6,979 nucleotides of DNA from Spirochaetaceae bacterium (GCA_031271875.1 JAISVD010000043.1:1-6979); one strand, 5' to 3'; positions 1 to 6,581 are shown, numbered from the stretch's first letter. Numbers and translations are program-made. The notes: generated from the letters alone by a model not told the origin.

Positions 1-826
1 TGACATACAGGGGCCGGGGAGAACTTATCCCGAGTCCCCGGCGCTGTCCGATGGTATAGTTCTCGATCCCCCTGTGGATACCGAGGACTCTCCCATTGAT
101 ATCCGTGATCTCCCCCGGAATCGAAGGCCGATCTGAAAAAACAATCTTCAGGTAATCGGCGGGAATAAAATCCTGACTCTCGCTCCGTGAAGCGGAAGCA
201 AGGCCCCGCTCCCGGGCCAAGGAAAAAACCGCCTGCTTTGTCATGCCCCCCAGTGGAAACCGCACCCGCTCAAGAATACCGGAACTGATCCTGTATAAAA
301 AATAACTCTGATCCTTTGTCTTGTCCACCCCTGCCGCAATACAGGCAGTGCCGCAGCCCGTACCAAAAGCGCCACACTCTGTTGCGGAACGGACTACCCG
401 TGCATAGTGACCGGTACAGAAATAATCAAACCTTATCCCCGTTTCCTGAGCGTTTCCCAGCAACGCCCCGAATTTGACCATGGGATTGCAGCGGATACAG
501 GGGTTGGGGGTTCGCCCTGCGCGGTACTCCGAGCGGAAATAGTCAAGCACCTCCCGGCGGTACGCTTCCCGGACATCGATAACATGGTACTCGATATCGT
601 ATTCCGCACAGAACCGTCTGCACGCCTCCTGATCCAGCGTCTCATCGGGACCGTAACAGGAGTTCCGTATGCCGTCTGCGGCAGACTCCAGAGGCATATC
701 ATTATTCCAGCTCGACATGGTAATGCCGATAACCCGGCAGCCCCTCTCCTTCAGCAGCAACGCCGTCAGGGTCGAATCCACGCCGCCGGACATTCCCACG
801 GCAACGGCGCTCCCCGGTTCTGGCAT
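1..826 (-). CDS. mnmA: tRNA-specific 2-thiouridylase MnmA, partial (C-terminus beyond window)
   Basis: MnmA (TrmU) activates U34 of Lys, Glu and Gln tRNAs with ATP and inserts sulfur to give 2-thiouridine in the cytoplasm. I translated 275 codons from the ATG at 826; the reading frame is still open at the left edge, and the family is usually about 350-380 residues, so roughly a quarter is missing. Seen: the PP-loop SGGVDS at residues 13-18, the NPCIRCN catalytic segment with C110 and C113 (C113 aligns with the E. coli Cys102 nucleophile), TGHYAR at 138-143, DQSYFLYR at 172-179, and GQRRGLGI at 260-267. The CxxC form resembles MnmA proteins reported to carry an iron-sulfur cluster. The third active-site cysteine, normally in an SQxxCFI motif, is absent: residues 215-222 read SESQDFIP. 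A short cysteine-rich insert (C151, C158, C162) replaces a normally plain strand. The start is chosen because the PP-loop lies at the usual distance from it; its Shine-Dalgarno is weak. Confidence 0.93.
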   Translation of the reverse strand, partial: MPEPGSAVAVGMSGGVDSTLTALLLKERGCRVIGITMSSWNNDMPLESAADGIRNSCYGPDETLDQEACRRFCAEYDIEYHVIDVREAYRREVLDYFRSEYRAGRTPNPCIRCNPMVKFGALLGNAQETGIRFDYFCTGHYARVVRSATECGAFGTGCGTACIAAGVDKTKDQSYFLYRISSGILERVRFPLGGMTKQAVFSLARERGLASASRSESQDFIPADYLKIVFSDRPSIPGEITDINGRVLGIHRGIENYTIGQRRGLGISSPRPLYV

Positions 827-853
827 ATCTAATTCCGTAAATAACACATTGCT

Positions 854-882
854 AATATAGCCCTTTTCCGTTAAAATGAAAA
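854..882 (-). promoter_or_regulatory. Predicted sigma70 promoter of mnmA
   Basis: On the minus strand a TTTTCA box (877-882, 4 of 6 consensus bases) and a TATATT box (854-859, 5 of 6) are separated by exactly 17 bases. The implied start, near 847, gives a leader of about 20 bases before the mnmA ATG. Prediction from sequence only. Confidence 0.4.
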
Positions 883-885
883 GCA

Positions 886-925
886 TCCGGAAGATTCGCG
901 GAAGCTGTTACGCAAATCTTCCGGG
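886..925. repeat. Imperfect palindrome between the divergent mnmA and phosphohexomutase genes
   Basis: The arms CCGGAAGATT (887-896) and AATCTTCCGG (915-924) are perfectly complementary. After one C-A mismatch, GCG (898-900) pairs with CGC (911-913), leaving a 10-base loop. A loose T5 tract follows 7 bases later on the plus strand (932-936). Because it lies upstream of both genes, a terminator role is odd; a shared operator or a leader hairpin for the plus-strand gene is equally possible. A second, weaker pair TTCGC/GCGAA lies at 935-956. Confidence 0.55.
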
Positions 926-986
926 ATTCTGTTTTTCGCAGGAATCGAGTCGCGAAGGTTTATATTTTCAAGAGTCTACTATAATA

Positions 987-993
987 AGAGAGG
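987..993 (+). promoter_or_regulatory. Ribosome binding site of the phosphohexomutase
   Basis: AGAGAGG lies 6 bases before the ATG at 1000 and fixes that start. A TATAAT hexamer at 980-985 is only 14 bases from the ATG and would start transcription inside this site, so it is unlikely to be the main promoter box. Confidence 0.7.
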
Positions 994-999
994 TGTTTT

Positions 1000-2946
1000 A
1001 TGGCTGTAATAGATGATCCGCGGACCCATTTTCCCCTGGGCGATCCTGAAGCAAACCCCTTCCCTGCCGCCGGAGAGAATTCCGCCCTCGATATACCAAA
1101 GGCGGTGGAATCGATGATTCTTTCCGCTTCCGGCTGGCGGACTGTTTTTACCGCCTCCGGGGATGAGGAGGATAAGCGTCCTGAAATCGCGCCGGTTTAC
1201 CGGGCCGTCTCCGCGCTCATAGCCGACTCTTTCGCTGATTTTCTGGCTGAAAAAACTGCGGGTAACGGGGACAGAGCTCGCTCCGGGGAGCGAAGCAGCC
1301 CTCTTATCGTGCTGGGCATCGACAGCCGCCCTACGGGAACGGCAATCGCCGATATAATGCTCCGGGTATTTGCGGGGCGGGGTTTCAAGGTACAATACCT
1401 TTTTATTACCGCCGCTCCGGAGATAATGGCCTACTCCAGAGAAGGAGTTGACGGGTTTGTCTACATTTCAGCCAGCCATAACCCTGTGGGCCATAACGGG
1501 GTCAAATTCGGGCTCTCCGATGGCGGTGTAATACCCGGAAGCGATGCCGCGGTACTGATCGCGAAATTCCGTGAAAAATGCAAACATCCTGATGCCGCAG
1601 AACACGCTGCGTCGCTGATCGCCGCGTGTCCGGCGGAGGCACTCGCTTCGGTATATACGGAGACGCCTTTGTGGAAAGCGGAAGCGGTAAAGCGTTACGG
1701 ATCGTTCACCAGAGAGGTGGTCGCCGGAACAGCGGACAAGAAAAAACAGGATGAGCTTTTTGATATAATCAGTGAAAGTATCCGCCTGAGACCCCTGGGG
1801 ATTGTCTGCGACATGAACGGCAGCGCCCGCACCCTTTCGATTGATGCGGATTTTATGGAAAAGCTGGGAATTGACTTCCACGCCATCAATAATATCCCCC
1901 GCAGGATTGTCCACGCGATTATCCCGGAGCCGGAAAATCTCGTCTACTGCGCCGATGAGATGGAGCGGCTTCATCAGAAGTCACTCCACCCTGACAGGTC
2001 GGAGTTCAGCCTGGGATATATGCCGGACTGCGACGGAGACCGGGGCAACATCGTCTATTGGAACGACAGGAAGGGAACGGCGGAGGTGCTCAAGGCACAG
2101 GAGGTTTTCGCACTTTCGGTCATGTCGGAGCTGGCCTATCTCGCGTATCGAGGAGAGTCGTCCTCAGATCAGCTTCCGCCGGGAAAGACCGCCGTGGCAG
2201 TGAATGACCCCACATCGATGCGGAGCGACGACATCGCCGCTGTTTTCGGCGCGGCGGCTGCCCGGGCGGAGGTGGGGGAAGCGAATGTGGTAAACCTCGC
2301 ACGGAACCTGCGGGGCAAGGGATATACGGTTCGCATCCTCGGGGAGGGTTCCAACGGCGGAAATATCACCCACCCTGCGGCGGTGCGGGATCCGCTCAAC
2401 ACGATATTTGCCCTGATAAAACTGCTGGTTCTGCGGGATGAAGGCGGGAAACAGGGGCTGTTCCATATCTGGTGTTCCCGCTCGGGACAGGAGAACGCCT
2501 ACAGGAGTGACTTTACCCTCGCCGATGTGATCGCGACGCTCCCGGTGTATACCACTACCGGGGTTTCCGAGCCGCGGGCGCTTCTCCAGATCAGGGAGAC
2601 GAACCACGGGAACCTCAAGCTCCGGTATCAGAAGATATTCGGAGCGGAGTGGGAGAAGAAGCGGGATGAGCTGAAACGCAGCTACGGTATAACCGGATGG
2701 GAAGCGGTGGGATATACCGGTACGGAGGAAACCCGGAATCTTTCCGACTTCAGCCTTTCCGGCAAGGGGGGGCTCAAAATCATCTTTTACGACAGCGAGA
2801 AAAAGCCTGCGGCGTTTATCTGGATGCGCGGGTCGGGGACAGAGCCGGTGTTCAGGATACTCTGCGATGTGAAGGGGGACAATCCCGAAATGGAAGCGGA
2901 GCTCCTCCGGTGGCATACGGAGATGATCCGCCAGGCGGATTCCTGA
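1000..2946 (+). CDS. Alpha-D-phosphohexomutase (phosphoglucomutase/phosphomannomutase superfamily), long form
   Basis: This cytoplasmic Mg2+ enzyme should interconvert hexose 1- and 6-phosphates through a phosphoserine, feeding sugar-nucleotide or glycogen pools. All four superfamily loops are present in order: the substrate-phosphate start motif GIDSRPTG (106-113); the catalytic loop ASHNP (158-162) with S159 as the phosphorylated serine; the metal loop DCDGDR (343-348) with D343, D345 and D347; and the C-terminal phosphate loop RGSGTEP (610-616). The sugar-specificity loop reads GEGSNGG (448-454) instead of the common GExSGH or GEESGG, so glucose or mannose preference cannot be assigned. 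At 648 residues it is longer than usual (about 450-580), with an extra N-terminal stretch of some 60-80 residues before domain 1. A good Shine-Dalgarno supports the start. DUF4180 follows after 18 bases, probably in the same transcript. The gene is GC-rich, unlike helD. Confidence 0.88.
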   Translation: MAVIDDPRTHFPLGDPEANPFPAAGENSALDIPKAVESMILSASGWRTVFTASGDEEDKRPEIAPVYRAVSALIADSFADFLAEKTAGNGDRARSGERSSPLIVLGIDSRPTGTAIADIMLRVFAGRGFKVQYLFITAAPEIMAYSREGVDGFVYISASHNPVGHNGVKFGLSDGGVIPGSDAAVLIAKFREKCKHPDAAEHAASLIAACPAEALASVYTETPLWKAEAVKRYGSFTREVVAGTADKKKQDELFDIISESIRLRPLGIVCDMNGSARTLSIDADFMEKLGIDFHAINNIPRRIVHAIIPEPENLVYCADEMERLHQKSLHPDRSEFSLGYMPDCDGDRGNIVYWNDRKGTAEVLKAQEVFALSVMSELAYLAYRGESSSDQLPPGKTAVAVNDPTSMRSDDIAAVFGAAAARAEVGEANVVNLARNLRGKGYTVRILGEGSNGGNITHPAAVRDPLNTIFALIKLLVLRDEGGKQGLFHIWCSRSGQENAYRSDFTLADVIATLPVYTTTGVSEPRALLQIRETNHGNLKLRYQKIFGAEWEKKRDELKRSYGITGWEAVGYTGTEETRNLSDFSLSGKGGLKIIFYDSEKKPAAFIWMRGSGTEPVFRILCDVKGDNPEMEAELLRWHTEMIRQADS

Positions 2947-2964
2947 CCGACTTCCCGCTGTCCG

Positions 2965-3324
2965 ATGAAAACTACTATACATGAATATAATGGCATACAG
3001 GTCACGGAATTTCTGTCCCTTCCTGGGGGAGGGGTTCTTATAGAAGAAGATGATGATTTTCTGGATGTGATGATGATCTGTCCCGGAAAACGGGCCATCC
3101 TGAGAAGAGAACAGATATCGGAGGATTTTTTTGACCTCAGAACGGGCCTTGCCGGGAGGATACTCCAGAAGGCGAGCATTTACCGGTTCTATCTTGGTAT
3201 TGTAGGGGACTTCGACAGGATCGAAAGCAGCAGCCTGCGGGATTTCATTTATGAAAGCAACAGGACAGGCTTGGTGGCGTTTAAAAAAACAGTCCCTGAA
3301 GTACTGGAGCTATGGAACCGCTGA
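2965..3324 (+). CDS. DUF4180 domain-containing protein
   Basis: A small 119-residue soluble protein filling the whole DUF4180 family length. Family-like segments are ISEDFFDLRTGLAG (51-64), LGIVGDF (77-83) and LRDFIYESN (91-99); the N-terminus MKTTIHEYNG matches the family's usual beginning and supports this start. No signal peptide or membrane segment is visible. The function of DUF4180 is not established, and I do not assign one. It starts 18 bases after the phosphohexomutase stop on the same strand, suggesting an operon, but no Shine-Dalgarno is evident before the ATG, so translation may depend on coupling to the upstream gene. It converges on mntP about 107 bases downstream. Confidence 0.85.
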   Translation: MKTTIHEYNGIQVTEFLSLPGGGVLIEEDDDFLDVMMICPGKRAILRREQISEDFFDLRTGLAGRILQKASIYRFYLGIVGDFDRIESSSLRDFIYESNRTGLVAFKKTVPEVLELWNR

Positions 3325-3329
3325 ATAAT

Positions 3330-3347
3330 TCAAGTCACTAGACTTGA
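3330..3347. repeat. Perfect inverted repeat after the DUF4180 gene
   Basis: TCAAGTC and GACTTGA flank a 4-base ACTA loop six bases past the DUF4180 stop. There is no T tract on either side, so an intrinsic terminator is not convincing. It may act as a 3'-end stabilising hairpin between the convergent genes. A further pair, CTCATT (3360-3365) with AATGAG (3383-3388), lies next to it. Confidence 0.45.
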
Positions 3348-3399
3348 CCCTCATCAAGACTCATTCAGCAATTCCCTGATAAAATGAGAATTACATTAT

Positions 3400-3421
3400 G
3401 CAGTGGCGCCCCAGACACTGC
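3400..3421 (-). terminator. Possible weak terminator hairpin after mntP
   Basis: GCAGTG and CACTGC form a 6-base-pair stem around a 10-base GC-rich loop, beginning 10 bases after the mntP stop. The following minus-strand bases are only mildly T-rich, so it is at best a weak intrinsic terminator. Confidence 0.25.
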
Positions 3422-3431
3422 TCAGGCGGTT

Positions 3432-4007
3432 TTACAGGTTCAGTATCCCGAGGTGTTCCAGAAGTATTTTTACTCCTATGAGAATGAGGATGACCCCTCC
3501 GGCGATCTCCGCTTTCGCCTTGAATTTCAGGCCGAATATGCCGCCTATTTTGATACCTGTCGCTGACAGGAGGAATGTAATAACACCGATGCTTATTACT
3601 GCCGGAACAATCGCGACGTTGAGAAAGGCAAAGGAGATGCCCACGGCCAGGGCATCTATGCTTGTGGCAAAGGCGAGGGGAAGCATCTTTGCCGGGCCGA
3701 GAGAGTTTCCCTCCGCAGAGAACTCACACTTTTCCCTGGAAAAACTTTCAACGATCATCTTTCCCCCTATGACGCAGAGCAGAACAAACACTATCCAGTG
3801 ATCAAAAGAGGTGATCTTGTCCGCAAAGCGGGCTCCCAGGAAATACCCGATCAGAGGCATCACTGCCTGAAATACTCCGAAATACAGCCCCACAATCAGC
3901 ATACTGACGAGGGTTGTTTTCCGCAGAGAAAGCCCGGTGCACACGGAAACGGCAAATGCGTCCATGGAAAGTCCGACGGCGATGAGAATAAGCTCGATTA
4001 TACCCAT
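3432..4007 (-). CDS. mntP: Manganese efflux pump MntP
   Basis: MntP exports excess Mn2+ across the inner membrane. The 191-residue protein has the family length and about six hydrophobic segments (roughly 1-22, 36-58, 68-88, 107-130, 133-153, 166-187). It shows the family's internal two-fold repeat, with GLSMDAFAVS (12-21) and ATSIDALAVG (114-123); the aspartates D16 and D118 correspond to the conserved membrane acidic residues of E. coli MntP. The start is supported by AAAGGA at 4015-4020, 7 bases before the ATG, and by the hydrophobic first helix beginning at once. Upstream on the same strand is a yybP-ykoY-type riboswitch with a terminator, the classical manganese control of this gene, and before that a strong promoter. 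A truncated relative of its 5' end sits upstream of helD. Confidence 0.95.
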   Translation of the reverse strand: MGIIELILIAVGLSMDAFAVSVCTGLSLRKTTLVSMLIVGLYFGVFQAVMPLIGYFLGARFADKITSFDHWIVFVLLCVIGGKMIVESFSREKCEFSAEGNSLGPAKMLPLAFATSIDALAVGISFAFLNVAIVPAVISIGVITFLLSATGIKIGGIFGLKFKAKAEIAGGVILILIGVKILLEHLGILNL

Positions 4008-4014
4008 AAGAATA

Positions 4015-4036
4015 TCCTTTGAAGCGTCGCCGCTTC
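4015..4036 (-). promoter_or_regulatory. mntP ribosome binding site abutted by a GNRA-capped hairpin
   Basis: On the minus strand a perfect stem GAAGCG/CGCTTC closed by a GCGA tetraloop (4021-4036) directly touches the Shine-Dalgarno AAAGGA (4015-4020). The hairpin leaves the site free, so it may hold the ribosome binding site open or protect the 5' side of the mRNA after riboswitch read-through. Copy B has no such element. Confidence 0.5.
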
Positions 4037-4080
4037 ATGCTGAAATACATCATGGATTCCCGCATTGCATCTTCCGAAAT

Positions 4081-4117
4081 AAAAAACCCACGCACAGCTT
4101 TCATGCTATACATGGGT
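4081..4117 (-). terminator. Riboswitch-controlled intrinsic terminator, copy A
   Basis: A 13-base-pair stem, ACCCATGTATAGC (4105-4117) with GCTGTGCGTGGGT (4086-4098) including three G-T wobbles, encloses the loop ATGAAA and is followed by a U run (4081-4086). Its 5' arm is also the 3' arm of the antiterminator. With no other terminator after helD, it probably also ends helD transcripts. Confidence 0.85.
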
Positions 4118-4282
4118 CTTCTTTAGAATGTATAGAACCCATGTTTAACCGCTAAAGGTTATCCATGAGTCTCGTTTTTTAAGACAAGCCAGACCGTAAC
4201 TATTACCGCCCGGTCAGCATGTTGACTTGCCGCATATTCTGTGGATTGCAACCAGCAAACTATGCTAACTACTCCCTCAAGT
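4081..4282 (-). ncRNA. yybP-ykoY-type Mn2+ riboswitch, copy A, controlling mntP
   Basis: Reading leftwards from the predicted start at 4282, the RNA begins with TTGAGGGAGTAG; the GGGAGTAG part (4269-4276) is the 5' loop signature of yybP-ykoY aptamers. It continues with GTCAACATGCTGACCGGGCG and then ACGAGACTC, matching the second metal-site loop (GCRAGAC-like). TGAG near the 5' end can pair with the CTCA after the second loop to close the aptamer. Downstream, ACATGGGT (4137-4144) can pair with ACCCATGT (4110-4117) as an antiterminator, which excludes the terminator stem. Established knowledge: this class senses Mn2+ and commonly precedes mntP. The class call is by motif and context, not by covariance search. 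Confidence 0.85.
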
Positions 4283-4289
4283 AATTTTT

Positions 4290-4318
4290 ATTGTATCAAG
4301 AGGAAGGGAGTTTGTCAA
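4290..4318 (-). promoter_or_regulatory. Near-consensus sigma70 promoter of riboswitch A-mntP, overlapping the helD stop
   Basis: TTGACA (4313-4318, 6 of 6) and TACAAT (4290-4295, 5 of 6) are exactly 17 bases apart on the minus strand. The TGA inside TTGACA is the helD stop codon (4315-4317). The implied start, an A at about 4282, gives a transcript beginning a few bases before the riboswitch signature. Confidence 0.8.
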
Positions 4319-6408
4319 AGGGGAGATAACTTGTCAATCAGGGGCGATAATTCTTCCGTATATATAAGCGTTAATTTGTGCATTGCTCTGGTACACGCGA
4401 TATAGAGCAGGTTTCTGTCATATTCCGACCCATAGTTTCTTTTATTTACATTGGGGATTATGACCTCATCAAATTCCAGCCCCTTGGACATCTGGACAGA
4501 AGTGATCGATATGCCATTTACAAAATTGGTACTCTTTGGTGAAATCAAATGAACATCATAATCGTTTGAGAGTATATTGAAGAGAGATTCAGCAATGCTG
4601 TTTGTTTTCAGAATAATGGCAAGAGACGCATAGGGGCTTTTTAAAAAACCATCGATCCCGGATTTTATTTTGATTATTTGATCCTGTTCATCATCGCATT
4701 GTATTATTGCAGGAGGCTCGCCATGCCGTTCTATTGGTTCCAGTTTATTTACGTTCCGTATTCCTTTCGCAAAAGTGATAATCTCATAGGTGGAACGATA
4801 GCTTTTTGTCAATTCAAACAGCGCCGCCTTATTATAAACATATTGGATGTCCGCAAGCGTATGTAAGTGATTCGGGTTGATACACTGACCAAAGTCCCCC
4901 AAAATTGTCATGGGACAATGAAACATCCGTTTTATTACAGCGTATTGTATGGGTGTATAATCCTGCATTTCATCAATAACCAAATGCTTTATAATACCGC
5001 CTTCGGGAAGGGTTTCACGCAGGCCCTCAAATGCCGCATGGAGATACAAAAACGGGTAGACATCAGACCATTCCAAAGTCTTTTTTGCGGGTAATATACA
5101 CATATTGGGCATATCTATCTGCATGTAAAATTCTTTATATAAGGAAAGGGTGTTTTTTACTTTGAGCATTTTGTTCAGGTTTTTCAGTATTGCCGGCGCC
5201 CGGGGTATACGATCTTCCGAACCTTTGTTTGCGTCTAAACGTTCGTAAATATCTTCGGCTATCTTGCGGAGCCGCTGTTTGACAGGATAGTCTCTATAGG
5301 CATTGTACCGCCTGAGTATCCATTCGGCATTGACAGTAAACTTGCCATGGGTATAATCCTCCGGTTGAAAAACCGTGGCGGTCATTTGTTCAAGATAGTT
5401 GTCAATCAGTTTCAGAAACGCAAGCGTTGATTTGAAGCGTACCCTTTCGGCCCATTTTACATCATTTGTCTCCAATGGGTCTCTGTCGGCTTCAAAAGCA
5501 CTAATACCATTCAATTGTATTCCGGCAATCTCGGCAAAGCTCGATTGGTTTATTCGTTCTTCTCCAAGTTCAGGCAAAACATTGGAGATATAATCTCCAA
5601 AAACTTTATTGGGAGAAATTATTGTTATATCCCTTGCCTTCAATGTTTTCTTAAAACGGTACAGTAAAAAAGCGACCCGGTGCAGCGCGATGGATGTTTT
5701 TCCGGAACCGCCTACTCCCTGAATAATAAGGATTTCCGCGTTTTCATTTCGGATGATCTGGTTTTGTTCCTTCTGGATAGTCGCGATAATGGATTTCATT
5801 TTATCATCTGAGGTCTGACTTAATTCCCGCTGTAAAATATCATCCTGAATATTCATGGAACTTTCCAGAACATATATCAATTTTCTGTTTGTAATTTTGA
5901 ATTGACGTTTGCGGGAAAGTTCACCTTCTATCCTCTTCTGAGGCGCGTCATATCCGGCGGGACCCAATTCATAATCGTAAAACATGCTTGCGAAAGGACT
6001 GCGCCAGTCAATTATCAGTAATTCATTTTCGTACATGAATGAAGAAGCTCCGATATAGCGTTTGATAACAGTGGGGTTGTCTTTTTCCAGAAAATCGATA
6101 CGGGCAAAATAGGGCGATTTTATCAATTTAGCGGTCAGGTTTCGCATTTTTACGAAAAATGCCCCGGAACGGTCAACCTGTTTTAATAATAATTCATTCT
6201 GAAACGCTTCATGGGGATCAATTTGATGTTCTACCGTATAGCGTTTGAAGTCCATATAGTCATTGTCAATCTGTTTAATATTGGCGTCTGATTTTTTCAA
6301 GGTGTCATCAATCTTGTTATTGATTTCCTCAAGCCAGGCAATTTCATCCGGGAACGGAATGAGTGTATCTATATTCTGTTTATCCCTATCATTTTGATAG
6401 TCATTCAT
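4315..6408 (-). CDS. helD: HelD-type RNA polymerase recycling ATPase (UvrD-like superfamily 1)
   Basis: HelD is an SF1 ATPase that binds RNA polymerase, inserts an N-terminal coiled coil into its secondary channel and releases stalled polymerase from nucleic acid. Using the start at 6408 (697 residues): an N-terminal helical region (about 15-75), the HelD-specific IIDWRSPFASMFYDYELG block (132-149) and KRQFKI, the EQNQIIRNE segment, Walker A GVGGSGKT (231-238, K237), motif II DEMQD (479-483), GDFGQ (504-508), SYRST (536-540), SKGLEFD (641-647) and motif VI YIACTRA (669-675). All helicase motifs appear intact. It is somewhat shorter than B. subtilis HelD (about 774). An upstream in-frame ATG at 6465 exists, but AGGAGG at 6415-6420, six bases before 6408, decides for the shorter form. 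The gene is clearly more AT-rich than the left half of the window and sits between duplicated mntP leaders, suggesting acquisition. Role in this host is inferred. Confidence 0.9.
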   Translation of the reverse strand: MNDYQNDRDKQNIDTLIPFPDEIAWLEEINNKIDDTLKKSDANIKQIDNDYMDFKRYTVEHQIDPHEAFQNELLLKQVDRSGAFFVKMRNLTAKLIKSPYFARIDFLEKDNPTVIKRYIGASSFMYENELLIIDWRSPFASMFYDYELGPAGYDAPQKRIEGELSRKRQFKITNRKLIYVLESSMNIQDDILQRELSQTSDDKMKSIIATIQKEQNQIIRNENAEILIIQGVGGSGKTSIALHRVAFLLYRFKKTLKARDITIISPNKVFGDYISNVLPELGEERINQSSFAEIAGIQLNGISAFEADRDPLETNDVKWAERVRFKSTLAFLKLIDNYLEQMTATVFQPEDYTHGKFTVNAEWILRRYNAYRDYPVKQRLRKIAEDIYERLDANKGSEDRIPRAPAILKNLNKMLKVKNTLSLYKEFYMQIDMPNMCILPAKKTLEWSDVYPFLYLHAAFEGLRETLPEGGIIKHLVIDEMQDYTPIQYAVIKRMFHCPMTILGDFGQCINPNHLHTLADIQYVYNKAALFELTKSYRSTYEIITFAKGIRNVNKLEPIERHGEPPAIIQCDDEQDQIIKIKSGIDGFLKSPYASLAIILKTNSIAESLFNILSNDYDVHLISPKSTNFVNGISITSVQMSKGLEFDEVIIPNVNKRNYGSEYDRNLLYIACTRAMHKLTLIYTEELSPLIDKLSPL

Positions 6409-6414
6409 CAGCCG

Positions 6415-6420
6415 CCTCCT
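6415..6420 (-). promoter_or_regulatory. Ribosome binding site of helD
   Basis: A perfect AGGAGG six bases before the ATG at 6408, which decides the start over the upstream ATG at 6465 (no comparable site) and another in-frame ATG at 6423 that overlaps this motif. Confidence 0.85.
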
Positions 6421-6430
6421 CATGTAACAT

Positions 6431-6439
6431 ATTCTAGCA
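6431..6439 (-). promoter_or_regulatory. Possible extended -10 promoter of helD
   Basis: TGCTAGAAT on the minus strand fits the extended -10 pattern TGnTATAAT with one mismatch. No -35 box is visible at the right distance (an A run lies there). The implied start near 6424 would give a leader of about 15 bases holding only the helD Shine-Dalgarno and bypassing the riboswitch. Confidence 0.4.
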
Positions 6440-6457
6440 GAAACGAAAAATGTTTTT

Positions 6458-6553
6458 TTAATCAATCTTGCTGTTATTTACATTTGATAAGGAAATGGCA
6501 AATGTGTCTATGGAAAGTCCGATGGTGATGAGCATAAACTTGATTATACTCAT
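6458..6553 (-). pseudogene. Truncated mntP remnant (31-codon ORF) between riboswitch B and helD
   Basis: From an ATG at 6551-6553, the ORF begins MSIIKFMLITIGLSIDTFAI and runs 31 codons to TAA at 6458-6460. Its first 21 or so residues match the start of the intact MntP, including the GLSxD motif of the first helix; then homology ends abruptly. The site AAGGA (6561-6565) lies 7 bases before the ATG, exactly as at the intact gene. Of nine base differences from intact mntP in the first 63 bases, eight have A or T here where intact mntP has G or C, and many change the amino acid (E to K, A to T, G to S). This looks like decay or a low-GC origin. It could still be translated as a short leader peptide ending 49 bases before helD. 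Confidence 0.8.
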
Positions 6554-6581
6554 AAGAACATCCTTATTACATTTTGTAAAA

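Noticed and set aside
407..832. 141-residue plus-strand ORF opposite mnmA.
   Set aside because: The minus strand encodes unmistakable MnmA motifs through this stretch; the plus ORF is a shadow.
980..985. Perfect TATAAT before the phosphohexomutase.
   Set aside because: Only 14 bases from the ATG; transcription would start inside the Shine-Dalgarno, and no -35 box fits.
2164..2982. 272-residue ORF antisense to the phosphohexomutase.
   Set aside because: GC-rich shadow of the sense frame, with no recognisable domain and no ribosome binding site.
3802..4113. 103-residue minus-strand ORF across the mntP start.
   Set aside because: It is a shifted reading of mntP and its leader; the mntP frame has clear family motifs and a ribosome binding site.
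6409..6465. Longer helD start at 6465.
   Set aside because: The added 19 residues are not HelD-like, and AGGAGG sits at ideal spacing from the ATG at 6408.
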